A stretch of 64,000 nt of DNA from Gluconobacter roseus NBRC 3990 (GCF_006538885.1 NZ_BJLY01000003.1:248001-312000), one strand, 5' to 3'. Positions 24,675-33,485 are shown, counted from the first letter of the stretch. Made by a program: numbers and translations. Notes: a model not told the origin generated them from the letters alone.

Positions 24675-26120
24675 ATGACATCCACCGTTTCTCCCGTCGA
24701 TGCTCTGGCTGCGCTTTCGGAGCGTGTGCGGGAGGATCTGGCGAAAATCCGCTATGCGACCGGCAACTGGAGCCTGACGCAGGAGCGGGACGGGAAGGCG
24801 GTTCTGGATGTGGCCATTATCGGTGCGGGGCAGGGCGGTATCACGTCGTGCTTCGGTCTGCGCCGACAGGGTGTGACCAATGTGGAAGTGTTTGAAAAGG
24901 CGTCCAAAGGCGGCGAAGGCCCGTGGGTAACGTTTGCGCGCATGATCACGCTGCGCACGCCCAAGCATGTGACGGGGCCGGACCTCGGGATTCCGAATCT
25001 CACGCCGCAGTCCTGGTTCGAGGCGCGTTATGGGGCGAAGGCCTGGGAGGATCTGGACAAGATTTCCCGCCATGACTGGCAGGCCTATCTGGACTGGGTG
25101 CGGGAGACGCTCGACATCCCGGTCGTCAACGATCAGGAACTGGTGCATGTCGGCTGGGACAACGGGCTACTGCGACTGACGTTCTGTAATGCGGCCGGTC
25201 AGGAAACGGTACGTCTGGCGCGGCGGATGGTGCTGGCGACGGGCATCGAAGGTGGCGGGACGTGGCATGTGCCGTCCTTCATTTCCGATACGCTGCCGAA
25301 ATCCGTTTATGCGCACACGCATGAGGATATTGATTTCGACGCTCTCAAGGGCAAGCGGATCGGTGTTCTGGGCGCGGGCGCTTCGGCGTTCGACAATGCG
25401 GCAACGGCTCTGGAAAAAGGGGCGGGGCGTGTGGATCTGTGCCTGCGCCGGACGAAGATTCCGGCCATTAATCCGTATCGCTGGATGGAAAATGCGGGCT
25501 TCCTCGCGCATTTTTCGGAGCTGCCGGATCTGACGCGCTGGCGTTTCATGCGGCAGATCTACAGCCTGAACCAGCCGCCGCCGCAGGACACGTTCTGGCG
25601 CTGCCGCCGTCATGAGAATTTTGCCTTCCATCCCGGAACGCCCTGGACGGCGACGCGGATGGACGGGGATGAAGTCGTGGTGACGACGCCGCAGGGCGAG
25701 ATGCGGTTCGATTTCCTGATCATCGGGACGGGGTTCTCGATCGACCTGTCCCAGCGGCCGGAGACGCAGGATTTTGCGTCTTCGGTCATGCTGTGGCGCG
25801 ATCACTTCACGCCGCCTGCCGGTGAGGAAAGCGAGCTTCTTGGCAGCCATCCGTATCTGGGCGCGCGGTTCCAGTTCCTGCCGAAGAATGCGGCCGATCC
25901 GAAGTCGCCGATGCTGGCGGCAATCTACAATTTCACGTTCGGCGCCATGCCGAGCATGGGTCTTTCCGGCGCCTCCATCAGCGGGATGCGTTTTGGTGTG
26001 GAAAAGCTGGCGCGGGGTATCGCGCGGGATCTGTTTGTCGAGGATGGCGACAGGCATCTGGCGAGCCTTCTGGCCTATGACACGGAAGAACTCGTCAGTC
26101 TCGATCCGCCGGTGCTTTGA
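24675..26120 (+). CDS. FAD-dependent monooxygenase, candidate urate hydroxylase (HpyO-like)
   Basis: From the ATG at 24675 the product has 481 residues. DVAIIGAGQGGI (about 51-62) is the FAD site, RIGVLGAGASAFDNAA (about 235-250) the NAD(P)H site, and FLIIGTGFSIDL the third conserved element of flavin-containing monooxygenases. It heads an operon with puuE, uraD, uraH and a purine permease, and no uricase, HpxO or PuuD gene is in the block. By context it should oxidise urate to 5-hydroxyisourate, the substrate of UraH. The HpyO family of Xanthomonas is a known FAD urate hydroxylase unrelated to HpxO; whether this is a member was not testable here. Confidence 0.7.
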   Translation: MTSTVSPVDALAALSERVREDLAKIRYATGNWSLTQERDGKAVLDVAIIGAGQGGITSCFGLRRQGVTNVEVFEKASKGGEGPWVTFARMITLRTPKHVTGPDLGIPNLTPQSWFEARYGAKAWEDLDKISRHDWQAYLDWVRETLDIPVVNDQELVHVGWDNGLLRLTFCNAAGQETVRLARRMVLATGIEGGGTWHVPSFISDTLPKSVYAHTHEDIDFDALKGKRIGVLGAGASAFDNAATALEKGAGRVDLCLRRTKIPAINPYRWMENAGFLAHFSELPDLTRWRFMRQIYSLNQPPPQDTFWRCRRHENFAFHPGTPWTATRMDGDEVVVTTPQGEMRFDFLIIGTGFSIDLSQRPETQDFASSVMLWRDHFTPPAGEESELLGSHPYLGARFQFLPKNAADPKSPMLAAIYNFTFGAMPSMGLSGASISGMRFGVEKLARGIARDLFVEDGDRHLASLLAYDTEELVSLDPPVL

Positions 26121-26134
26121 GAAGGAAGACGCCC

Positions 26135-27034
26135 ATGACGCAGGACAGCTATCCGCGGGACATGATCGGCTATGGCCGCACGCCGCCTGATCCGAAATGG
26201 CCGAATGGCGCGCGCATCGCCGTGCAGTTCGTCATCAATTATGAGGAAGGGGCGGAGAACTCGGTCCTGCATGGTGATGCGGGATCCGAAGCGTTCCTGT
26301 CCGAAATGATCGGCACGAAATCCATCATCGGGGCGCGCTGTGCGCAGATGGAGAGTCTGTACGAATATGGCAGCCGGGCTGGGTTCTGGCGGCTGCGGCG
26401 TCTGTTCGACGAGGCGGGGATGCCAGTAACGGTGTTTGGTGTGGCGAAGGCGCTGGCCCGCAATCCGGATGCTGTGGCGGCCATGAAGGAGAGCGGCTGG
26501 GAGATTGCGTCCCACGGGCTGCGCTGGATCGATTATCAGGATTTCCCCGAAGACGTGGAGCGGGCGCATATCCGCGAGGCGATTGCGCTGCATACCGAAG
26601 TCACGGGAGAGCGGCCGCTCGGTTGGTACCAGGGACGCACGAGCCCGAATACGGCGCGTCTGGTCGCGGAAGAAGGTGGGTTTGTTTACGACGCGGATTC
26701 CTATGCGGATGATCTGCCATATTACGACCGTACCAATGGCCGTCCGCAGCTGATCGTGCCCTATACGCTTGATGCCAATGACATGAAGTTCGCAGCGCTG
26801 AACGGCTTTACGGAAGGCGAGCAGTTTTTCACCTATCTGCGCGATGCGTTCGACATGCTGTATCGCGAGGGCGGGCGGATGATGTCGGTCGGGCTGCATT
26901 GCCGTCTGGCAGGCAAACCGGCACGGGCGATGGGGCTGCTGAAGTTTCTGGAGCATATCCGCAAGCATGAAGATGTCTGGGTGGCGACGCGGCTGGATAT
27001 CGCGCGGCACTGGCTGTCTGTGCATCCGGCATGA
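26135..27034 (+). CDS. puuE: Allantoinase, cofactor-independent PuuE type
   Basis: This 299-aa protein starts at the ATG at 26135. It has the polysaccharide-deacetylase fold of PuuE: YPRDMIGYGRTPPDPKWPNGARIAVQFVINYEEGAENSVLHGD is split across the first 45 residues, and GWYQGRTSPNTARLV and VYDADSYADDLPYY lie further on. It converts allantoin to allantoate and needs no metal of the classical amidohydrolase type. Its stop overlaps the uraD start (ATGA). It is the last enzyme step of the block that can be placed here, since no allantoate-degrading enzyme follows. Confidence 0.9.
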   Translation: MTQDSYPRDMIGYGRTPPDPKWPNGARIAVQFVINYEEGAENSVLHGDAGSEAFLSEMIGTKSIIGARCAQMESLYEYGSRAGFWRLRRLFDEAGMPVTVFGVAKALARNPDAVAAMKESGWEIASHGLRWIDYQDFPEDVERAHIREAIALHTEVTGERPLGWYQGRTSPNTARLVAEEGGFVYDADSYADDLPYYDRTNGRPQLIVPYTLDANDMKFAALNGFTEGEQFFTYLRDAFDMLYREGGRMMSVGLHCRLAGKPARAMGLLKFLEHIRKHEDVWVATRLDIARHWLSVHPA

Positions 27035-27555
27035 AGATTTCTGACGTTAATGCACTGTCGGCCAAGGCGTTTGTCGCGCAGTTCGGTGGGCTTTACGAAC
27101 ATTCGCCCTGGGTGGCGGAAGGGGCGCTGAAGACGCGGCCTTTTGCGGATGTGGACGCGATGCTGTCCGCGTTTGCGCAGACTGTACGGTCTGCGGGAGC
27201 AGAGGCGCAGCTTGCGCTGGTGCGGGCGCATCCGGAGCTTGGGCACCGGGCCGGGATCGATCCGGATCTGACGGAACATTCCGCTTCGGAACAGGCGTCC
27301 GCCGGGCTGGATCGTCTGACGCCTGCGGAATATGAGCGTTTCCGGGGGCTGAATGACGCGTATCGCGCGCGGTTTTCCATGCCGTTCGTGATCTGCGTGC
27401 GCAAAGTGGCCGCACCGGGAAAAGCTGCGAAGACCGTCATTATGGATGAAATGGAGCGCCGTCTGGCTGGCACTCCCGAAAAGGAACTGACCGAGGCGCT
27501 GACGCAGATCGATGCGATTGCAGCGCTCCGTCTGAAGGATCTGGTTGCGTCATGA
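27031..27555 (+). CDS. uraD: OHCU decarboxylase
   Basis: This 174-aa protein is of the UraD family. It decarboxylates 2-oxo-4-hydroxy-4-carboxy-5-ureidoimidazoline to S-allantoin. Recognisable parts are FVAQFGGLYEHSPWVAE near the N terminus, VRAHPELGHRAG with the catalytic His, and LNDAYRARFSMPFVICVR. It overlaps puuE upstream and uraH downstream by four bases each, so the three enzymes are translationally coupled. Confidence 0.92.
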   Translation: MKISDVNALSAKAFVAQFGGLYEHSPWVAEGALKTRPFADVDAMLSAFAQTVRSAGAEAQLALVRAHPELGHRAGIDPDLTEHSASEQASAGLDRLTPAEYERFRGLNDAYRARFSMPFVICVRKVAAPGKAAKTVIMDEMERRLAGTPEKELTEALTQIDAIAALRLKDLVAS

Positions 27556-27884
27556 GTTCTCTGTCCACGCATGTTCTTGATACGGTTTCCGGCAAGCCTG
27601 CCGCGGGGGTGAGTCTGCGCCTTCTGCAAGGAGAGCGGGTTCTGTTCGAAGGGCAGACGAATGCGGACGGACGTTGCCCGGAGTTGCGGGATGTTGCTGT
27701 TTCGAAAGGGACGTATTGTCTGGAATTCCGGATTGGCGATTATTTCCGCAAAGGCGGGCAGGTTCTGTCCGATCCACCGTTCCTGGATGTGGTGCCGCTC
27801 GTGTTCGGGCTGGCGGCAGAGTCTCATGCGCATGTGCCGCTGCTGGCGGCGCCGTTCGGATATTCCACCTATCGCGGAAGCTGA
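27552..27884 (+). CDS. uraH: 5-Hydroxyisourate hydrolase (transthyretin-like)
   Basis: This 110-aa protein has the family N-terminal motif LSTHVLDTVSGKPA and ends with the diagnostic YSTYRGS tetrapeptide region (YRGS). It hydrolyses 5-hydroxyisourate, the product of urate oxidation, to OHCU for UraD. Its presence implies that a urate-oxidising enzyme works with this operon. The start overlaps the uraD stop (ATGA). Confidence 0.95.
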   Translation: MSSLSTHVLDTVSGKPAAGVSLRLLQGERVLFEGQTNADGRCPELRDVAVSKGTYCLEFRIGDYFRKGGQVLSDPPFLDVVPLVFGLAAESHAHVPLLAAPFGYSTYRGS

Positions 27885-27893
27885 GGGCTTTTC

Positions 27894-29297
27894 ATGACTG
27901 CCGAGAACGCCGCGACGACCGGTCTGCATCCCGTTGACGAGAAACTGCCGGTCTGGCGGCTTGGGGCCTATGGGTTGCAGCATGTGCTGGCGTTCTATTC
28001 GGCGGCGGTCATTGTTCCGATCCTCGTGGCGGGTGCGCTGCATCTGCCGCGCGAGACGCTGATCCATCTAATTGATGCGGATCTGTTCACCTGCGGGATC
28101 GCGTCGCTGCTTCAGGCGGTGGGGTTCGGTCCGGTTGGGGTGCGGCTACCGCTGTTGCAGGGCGTGACGTTCACGGCTGTGGGGCCGATGATTGCCATTG
28201 GCTCTGCCGTCGGAGGCGGGACGCCGGGGCTGTTGTCCATTTACGGGTCCGTCATCGTGGCGGGGTTCGTCACGTTGTTGATGGCGCGGCATTTCGCGGG
28301 GCTGGTGCGGTTTTTCCCGCCGGTTGTGACGGGTTCCATCATTCTCATTATCGGTCTGGCGCTTTTGCCGGTCGCGGCGAATGACATTGTTTCGGGCGCC
28401 AGTCCGTCGGTGATGCAGGACCATGTTCCGCTGCGGAGCATCTGGTACGGGCTGGGGACACTGGCCTCCATTCTGGTGATCCAGCGGCTCTTCCGTGGGT
28501 TTATTGCCACGATCGCCGTGCTGATCGGACTGGTTCTGGGGACGCTGGTGGCGTGGATGCTGGGGGATGCGAATTTCGGGGATGTGGCGTCCGCGCCGCT
28601 CCTGTCCATCACGCATCCGTTCTATTTCGGGATGCCGACATTCCATCCGGTCTCGATCCTGTCGATGGTGATCGTCATGACGATTTCCATGATCGAGACG
28701 ATCGGGAACGTCTATGCGACGGGCGAAATCGTCGACAAGCCGATCACGTCCGAAGACATTGCCCGCACCCTGCGCGCCGATGGTATCGCGACCATGCTCG
28801 GTGGCGTGCTCAATTCCTTTCCCTATACGTGCTTTGCCGAAAATGTCGGGCTGGTGCGCATGACGGGGGTGAAGAGCCGGTGGGTCGTCGCGGCTGCGGC
28901 GGTCATCATGATGATGCTTGGCTGCCTGCCGCGTCTGGGCGCGCTGGTCGCTGCGGTGCCGCTGCCGGTTCTGGGTGGGGCGGCGCTGGCAATGTTCGCG
29001 ACTGTGGCGGTCGTGGGTGTGCAGACGCTGTCACGGGTGGATTTCAACCGGCAGAGCAACGTCATTATTGTGGGCACCAGCATTGGATTGAGCATGCTGG
29101 CGACGGCTCAGCCGCATATCTCCGATACGTTTCCGATGTGGGCGAAGATCGTGTTCGGCAGCGGGATTACGCTTGGGTCCCTATCAGCGATTTTGCTGCA
29201 TCTGATTTTCAACGTGAAGCGGACAATTCATGAGGCAGCATATGCGATGGACGTGCCGCGCGAGGCGCTGATTGATGAGCGGATCCGGGAGGGGTGA
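27894..29297 (+). CDS. NCS2 purine (urate/xanthine) permease
   Basis: This 467-aa protein has about 12-14 membrane helices. The NAT/NCS2 signature is in FAENVGLVRMTGVKSRW, where xanthine and urate carriers such as XanQ and UacT have QNNG; LPLLQGVTFTAVGPMI is another conserved part. It imports a purine, most likely urate or xanthine, with protons, and lies 9 bases after uraH as the last gene of the operon. The Q-to-A change at the start of the signature could affect specificity. Confidence 0.9.
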   Translation: MTAENAATTGLHPVDEKLPVWRLGAYGLQHVLAFYSAAVIVPILVAGALHLPRETLIHLIDADLFTCGIASLLQAVGFGPVGVRLPLLQGVTFTAVGPMIAIGSAVGGGTPGLLSIYGSVIVAGFVTLLMARHFAGLVRFFPPVVTGSIILIIGLALLPVAANDIVSGASPSVMQDHVPLRSIWYGLGTLASILVIQRLFRGFIATIAVLIGLVLGTLVAWMLGDANFGDVASAPLLSITHPFYFGMPTFHPVSILSMVIVMTISMIETIGNVYATGEIVDKPITSEDIARTLRADGIATMLGGVLNSFPYTCFAENVGLVRMTGVKSRWVVAAAAVIMMMLGCLPRLGALVAAVPLPVLGGAALAMFATVAVVGVQTLSRVDFNRQSNVIIVGTSIGLSMLATAQPHISDTFPMWAKIVFGSGITLGSLSAILLHLIFNVKRTIHEAAYAMDVPREALIDERIREG

Positions 29298-29299
29298 GG

Positions 29300-29412
29300 C
29301 TCAGGGCTCTGCCCTGAAACCCGCCAAAAGCCGGGGGCCTTTGGAAACCAATTCATGAAATCAGGGTGCAGGGATCAAGATCCCTGCCGGGTCCGGGCAG
29401 AGCCCGGATCGC
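29300..29412. repeat. Multi-hairpin intergenic element
   Basis: About 113 bases lie between the converging permease and DUF3034 genes. They hold four nested inverted repeats in a row: AGGGC-TCT-GCCCT, CCAAA...TTTGG, CAGGGATC-AA-GATCCCTG (29368-29385) and TCCGGGC-AGA-GCCCGGA. The composition resembles the dispersed intergenic repeats of acetic acid bacteria and related alphaproteobacteria. It probably also terminates transcription from both sides. Confidence 0.6.
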
Positions 29413-29416
29413 CCCT

Positions 29417-30391
29417 TCAGAAGCCGGTCTGGGCGGAAAAATAGAAACCCGTTTGGTTCCTGTAAGTCGCAATCGTCCCTAGTGACACATAGGCGAGCGT
29501 CACGTTCAGGTGCTTGTTGACGAAATAGCTGGTGTAGACGTCGAACCAGTTGCTTTCGTCGGTGAAGCGCTGGTTGCGGGGTTTGGTGCGGTATTCGACG
29601 CCGACGACCAGCCCTGGAATGAAGGACGGCAGATAGCCGAGCGAGCCTTCGAACTGGGCGTGATAGTTGTTGTCCTTGTCACCGCCGAAACCGAGGATGC
29701 CCCACTGGTTGCCCTTGGTGAAGCGGACGGTGGTGTCGATCAGGATGCCGATTTTTGGAAACAGCTTGGTCACGGCAAGGTAGGCGTCTCCGCCGTCGGT
29801 ATGCATTGAGCCGACTTCGTGGATGACCTTGCCGTCACTGTCATGCTTGTACATGCCGCCGATGGCGACCTGCGGGATCAGGGTGTTGTCCGCGACGTGA
29901 CCGAAGAGGCGAACCTTAGCACCTGCGACGTCGAGATCGAACTGATAGCCGTTGCCGATGCCGAGTTTTGCGCCGGTGCCGCGGGTCTGGAAGAAGTTGT
30001 GGGTGTAGGAGATTTCGACACGGTCGAAGAAGCCCATCGAGGCGCCGACATTCTGGTCCCAGTAGCTGGTGAGGTTCACATAGCTGTAGTGCAAGGCCAT
30101 GCCAGCGCTCTTGTTGGAGCCATAGCCGCCGATGGTGGCCCAGCTTGCGATACCGCCGCCGCTGGCCCCTTCGAGCGAGGACAGGCCGCTGGTTCCAAGA
30201 GCGCGCTGTCCGTCAAAGAGAGTGCGGAACATGGACTGCCCGTTGCTGTTCCCATCATTGCCAAGCGTGACCTGCGGTGCGCTGTCGGCGGCATATGCGG
30301 TCTGGCTTGCAGTGAAGGCACCGAGGGACAGAACCACTGTCAGGGACATCAGGGAACGGAAAGACTGCACGGAATACGGAAAACGGTACAT
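29417..30391 (-). CDS. DUF3034 outer-membrane protein
   Basis: This 324-aa protein has a signal peptide ending near AYAADS, then a strand-rich barrel that matches DUF3034. Evidence includes SLEGASGGGIASWATIGGYG, VRLFGHVADNTLIPQVAIGG, GVEYRTKPRN and a final NQTGFYFSAQTGF with terminal Phe. The function is unknown; an outer-membrane channel is plausible. It lies between the purine operon and guanine deaminase, on the same strand as the latter, so a role in purine entry is possible but only inferred. Inverted repeats precede its start. Confidence 0.8.
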   Translation of the reverse strand: MYRFPYSVQSFRSLMSLTVVLSLGAFTASQTAYAADSAPQVTLGNDGNSNGQSMFRTLFDGQRALGTSGLSSLEGASGGGIASWATIGGYGSNKSAGMALHYSYVNLTSYWDQNVGASMGFFDRVEISYTHNFFQTRGTGAKLGIGNGYQFDLDVAGAKVRLFGHVADNTLIPQVAIGGMYKHDSDGKVIHEVGSMHTDGGDAYLAVTKLFPKIGILIDTTVRFTKGNQWGILGFGGDKDNNYHAQFEGSLGYLPSFIPGLVVGVEYRTKPRNQRFTDESNWFDVYTSYFVNKHLNVTLAYVSLGTIATYRNQTGFYFSAQTGF

Positions 30392-30447
30392 GGTGCCTGC
30401 TTTTAAGTCGCGAGCCCGAGGATGAGCCGGAGTATTCTCGCAGATTA

Positions 30448-30465
30448 AATACTGCTCCCAGTATT
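30448..30465. promoter_or_regulatory. Operator-like palindrome upstream of the DUF3034 gene
   Basis: AATACTG-CTCC-CAGTATT is a perfect 7-4-7 inverted repeat, 57 bases upstream of the DUF3034 start. Confidence 0.4.
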
Positions 30466-30473
30466 ACCGCTGC

Positions 30474-30525
30474 GACTCTGAAAAATAGTTAAGACAACCC
30501 TAGAGTTCAAAACTTTTTCAGAGTC
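30474..30525. repeat. Perfect 12-bp inverted repeat with 28-base centre
   Basis: GACTCTGAAAAA (30474-30485) is repeated in inverted orientation as TTTTTCAGAGTC (30514-30525). The 52-base unit sits between the end of the guanine deaminase gene and the DUF3034 promoter. It could be a transcript-end hairpin, an operator or a very short element remnant. Confidence 0.5.
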
Positions 30526-30580
30526 AAAGTAAAAATGACACCGAGTGCCTATTTTTGGAATGAGGTGTGTTCCAGCGGCT

Positions 30581-31897
30581 TCATGCCGTCTTCCGCTGGT
30601 GAAGCAACTGACCAGCAACATAAGTAGCCACGATGCTGCGGTCGTCGCCGAGCATGGTGAGGGCGAAGAGACGGTCGGCAAGGGTCTCGGCGGTCTGGGT
30701 GCGGATCCGCCCCAGCGGGGTGGCGGCAGGATCGAAAATACAGAGATCGGCATAGAGGCCGGGCCTGATACTGCCGATCCGGTCTTCGAGGCCGAGGGAT
30801 TGTGCGCCGCCAGCCGTGGCGAGCCAGAGACCCTGCGCCGGATGGAGTCTGGTTTGCAGGCCCTGGGCGACCTTATAGGCGTCTGACAGAACCTGAAGCA
30901 GCGACAGGGCAGGCCCGGCGCCGATATCGCTGCCGATCCCGACATGGACGCGGCGTTCAGGATTGAGAGCCTTGAAGAGCGGGAACGAGCCGCTGCCGAG
31001 GAACTGGTTCGAGCCGGGGCAGTGCGCGATGGAACAGCCGGTGTCGTGGCAGCGCTGGAAGTCTGCTTCCTCGGCGTGAACGGCATGGGCGAGAATGGCG
31101 CGCGGACGCAGAAGACCGGCCTTGTCGTACACGTCCAGATAGGAGGCGCGATCGGGGAAGAGTTCGCGCACCCAGGCAATTTCCGAACGGTTTTCGAGCA
31201 GATGGGTCTGCATGAACAGGCCGGGTTTCGTGGCGAGCAGGGCGCCTGCGAGATCAAGCTGTTCGGGTGTGCTGGTGGGGGCGAAGCGCGGGGTGACGGC
31301 ATAGAGCTGCCGCCCGCGGTTGTGCCAGCGGGCGATGAGTTCGGCGGACTGGTCATAGCCGCTTTGGGGGGTGTCGCGCAGGTTCTCGGGGGCGTTGCGG
31401 TCCATCAGGACCTTGCCGGCGATCAAGCAGGTGTTGAGGCGCTCGGATTCCTCGAAGAACGCGTCCACGGACTGGGGATGGACGGTGCAGTACACGGCGG
31501 CCGTTGTGGTGCCGACGCGCAGGAGTTCGCTCAGGAACTGCCGGGCGACAGCGCGAGCATAGGTGATGTCAGCGTAGCGGGCTTCGGCGGGGAAGACGTA
31601 GTTTTCCAGCCATTCCAGAAGCTGTTCGCCGTAAGACGCGATGACCGGGAGCTGTGGGTAGTGGACATGCGTGTCGATCATGCCGGCGGAAATCAGCATG
31701 TCGGGGTAATGGTCTACGCTTGTTCCGTCGGGAATTTGATCCCGAAGACTGTCCCATGCGCCGGCAGCAGTGATGAGACCGTCCTGGATCAGGATTAGGC
31801 CGTCGGGCTCGTGATGGAGGGCCTCCATGGGATCGACGGTGAACGGATCGGCATGGAAGGTCAGGTAGGGGCCGCGAATGGCTCTGGTCTGGGTCAT
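30581..31897 (-). CDS. guaD: Guanine deaminase
   Basis: This 438-aa amidohydrolase-superfamily enzyme has the metal motif DTHVHYPQ (about 73-80) typical of guanine deaminases. HCPGSNQFLGSGSFPL and GSDIGAG near the C-terminal third supply further active-site residues. It converts guanine to xanthine with zinc. It lies near the urate operon but on the opposite strand, with its own promoter. Xanthine dehydrogenase, which would link it to urate, is not in the window. Confidence 0.95.
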   Translation of the reverse strand: MTQTRAIRGPYLTFHADPFTVDPMEALHHEPDGLILIQDGLITAAGAWDSLRDQIPDGTSVDHYPDMLISAGMIDTHVHYPQLPVIASYGEQLLEWLENYVFPAEARYADITYARAVARQFLSELLRVGTTTAAVYCTVHPQSVDAFFEESERLNTCLIAGKVLMDRNAPENLRDTPQSGYDQSAELIARWHNRGRQLYAVTPRFAPTSTPEQLDLAGALLATKPGLFMQTHLLENRSEIAWVRELFPDRASYLDVYDKAGLLRPRAILAHAVHAEEADFQRCHDTGCSIAHCPGSNQFLGSGSFPLFKALNPERRVHVGIGSDIGAGPALSLLQVLSDAYKVAQGLQTRLHPAQGLWLATAGGAQSLGLEDRIGSIRPGLYADLCIFDPAATPLGRIRTQTAETLADRLFALTMLGDDRSIVATYVAGQLLHQRKTA

Positions 31898-32045
31898 GGA
31901 GCCACCTTATCGCAGGCATTCTGGCGGGGGGAGCGGGTTTGTGAGGAAGCCTGCGGATTGGCAGTCTAGGGTGGGTGTCTTACAACCTTTGCAGGGGGAG
32001 CCGGCGTGCAGGCGTTCTTCCGTATGAGCCACGGAGTATCCGCCG

Positions 32046-33485
32046 ATGATGTCGAGTGATTCTGTTACGCCCCCGGTTGCACTGGATGTTCCGGAAGGAC
32101 TTGCTGTTCCCCTGGATGGTACAACAAGTGGTACGGTTGCCGTGCCTGTGCCGGAGACGGCGGATGTGACGGATTCCGGCATTGGCGGCAATGACGGTTC
32201 AGCGTCTTCATCGGCCAAAGCCATCGAGGGGCCGTATCACGCGCCGTCGCTTCAGCCGGTCATCAAGGGTACGCGGGGTGTCCGGTTCGACTTCAATGAT
32301 GGCGCGCGTGTCATGTTGCCGTCACTGGAAGGGGAAAAAGTTCCCGCCGGAGCGCAGTGGCATGTGCGGCTTTCGGATCATGTGACCGGGAATGTGCTGT
32401 TTGATGCACGCCTGAAGGGCGGCATGGTCTCCTCTACCAAGAAATTCTTCGTCCCGTTCACGGTGGATGTCTGGCTGGAGCAGCCGGGATCAGAGCCGGA
32501 ACTGGTCGTTCATCACGATCTGGCACTGTCGGGGCAGCCGGTTCTTGTGCAGCTTCCGGTGGGAACGCTCGGCGATACGCTGGCCTGGCTGCCGGCGGCC
32601 CGGCGTCTGGCACAGGATAGCGGTGCAAAAGTGACGTGTTCGGTGTCCGAAGCGATCCTGCCGCTTGTGGTCAGTGCCAATCCGGAACTGACGCTTGTCG
32701 GGCATGACCGCATGAAGGCAGACCCGGATTTCACGGCTCGGTTCTATGCGACCTACAATATCGGACTGTTTTTCACGGATAAGGACAATACCCGCCAGCC
32801 GACGGACTTCCGGCATGTCGGTCTGCACAGGACGGCGGCCTATATTCTGGGCGTTGATCCCTGGAATGATACGCCGCCGGGCATCACCATTCCCGATGGC
32901 GAGACGCCGCCCGTTGCCGAGCCATATGTCGTGATTGCCACGCAGGCCAGTACGCAGTGCAAATACTGGAATAATCCCGGCGGCTGGCATGACGTGATCG
33001 CGTTTCTGAAAAAAGCGGGTTATCGCGTCATCTGCATTGACCAGAAGCCGTATCACGGCACGAGCTACGTCTATAACCATATCCCGCATGGCGCCGAGGA
33101 CCAGACCGGCAGCCGGCCGCTGACAGAGCGCGCTCGCTGGCTGAAACATGCGAGCTTTTTCATTGGCCTGTCGAGCGGGCTGGCCTGGCTGGCGCACGCG
33201 GCGGGTACGCCGGTGGTGATGATTTCAGGGTTCACGCATCCGGATAATGAGTTCGCCACGCCCTATCGGGTCATTAACTGGCATACCTGCAATTCCTGCT
33301 GGAACGATCCGGCTTTCCAGTTCGATCACAAGGACTTCTTCTGGTGCCCGCGCCATAAGGGCACGGACCGGCAGTTCGAATGCTCCCGCCTGATTACCGG
33401 GGCGCAGGTGATTCATACCATCAGGCGGCTGATGACGGATCGAGCACTTGCAGGGGCAGACAGCCAGCGTCCTGCGGTGGGATAA
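32046..33485 (+). CDS. Autotransporter heptosyltransferase, BAHT/TibC-like
   Basis: This 479-aa protein has GT9-type heptosyltransferase features (LPVGTLGDTLAWLPAARRLAQ; IGLSSGLAWLAHAAGTPVVMISG). The C terminus has four cysteines, Cys415, Cys418, Cys434 and Cys446, in the spacing CxxC-x15-C-x11-C. This is the iron-finger motif of the BAHT family (TibC, AAH), which adds heptose to serines of autotransporter adhesins. The N-terminal ~60 residues are low-complexity Val/Pro/Asp/Gly/Ser. GGAG lies 9 bases before the ATG. No adhesin is adjacent; the Hint exoprotein at 43.5 kb is the only candidate substrate in view. Confidence 0.85.
   Translation: MMSSDSVTPPVALDVPEGLAVPLDGTTSGTVAVPVPETADVTDSGIGGNDGSASSSAKAIEGPYHAPSLQPVIKGTRGVRFDFNDGARVMLPSLEGEKVPAGAQWHVRLSDHVTGNVLFDARLKGGMVSSTKKFFVPFTVDVWLEQPGSEPELVVHHDLALSGQPVLVQLPVGTLGDTLAWLPAARRLAQDSGAKVTCSVSEAILPLVVSANPELTLVGHDRMKADPDFTARFYATYNIGLFFTDKDNTRQPTDFRHVGLHRTAAYILGVDPWNDTPPGITIPDGETPPVAEPYVVIATQASTQCKYWNNPGGWHDVIAFLKKAGYRVICIDQKPYHGTSYVYNHIPHGAEDQTGSRPLTERARWLKHASFFIGLSSGLAWLAHAAGTPVVMISGFTHPDNEFATPYRVINWHTCNSCWNDPAFQFDHKDFFWCPRHKGTDRQFECSRLITGAQVIHTIRRLMTDRALAGADSQRPAVG

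Noticed and set aside
30445..31356. 303-codon minus-strand frame overlapping guanine deaminase
   Set aside because: Ser/Pro/Arg-rich composition with no motif; guaD in the other frame carries all catalytic motifs.
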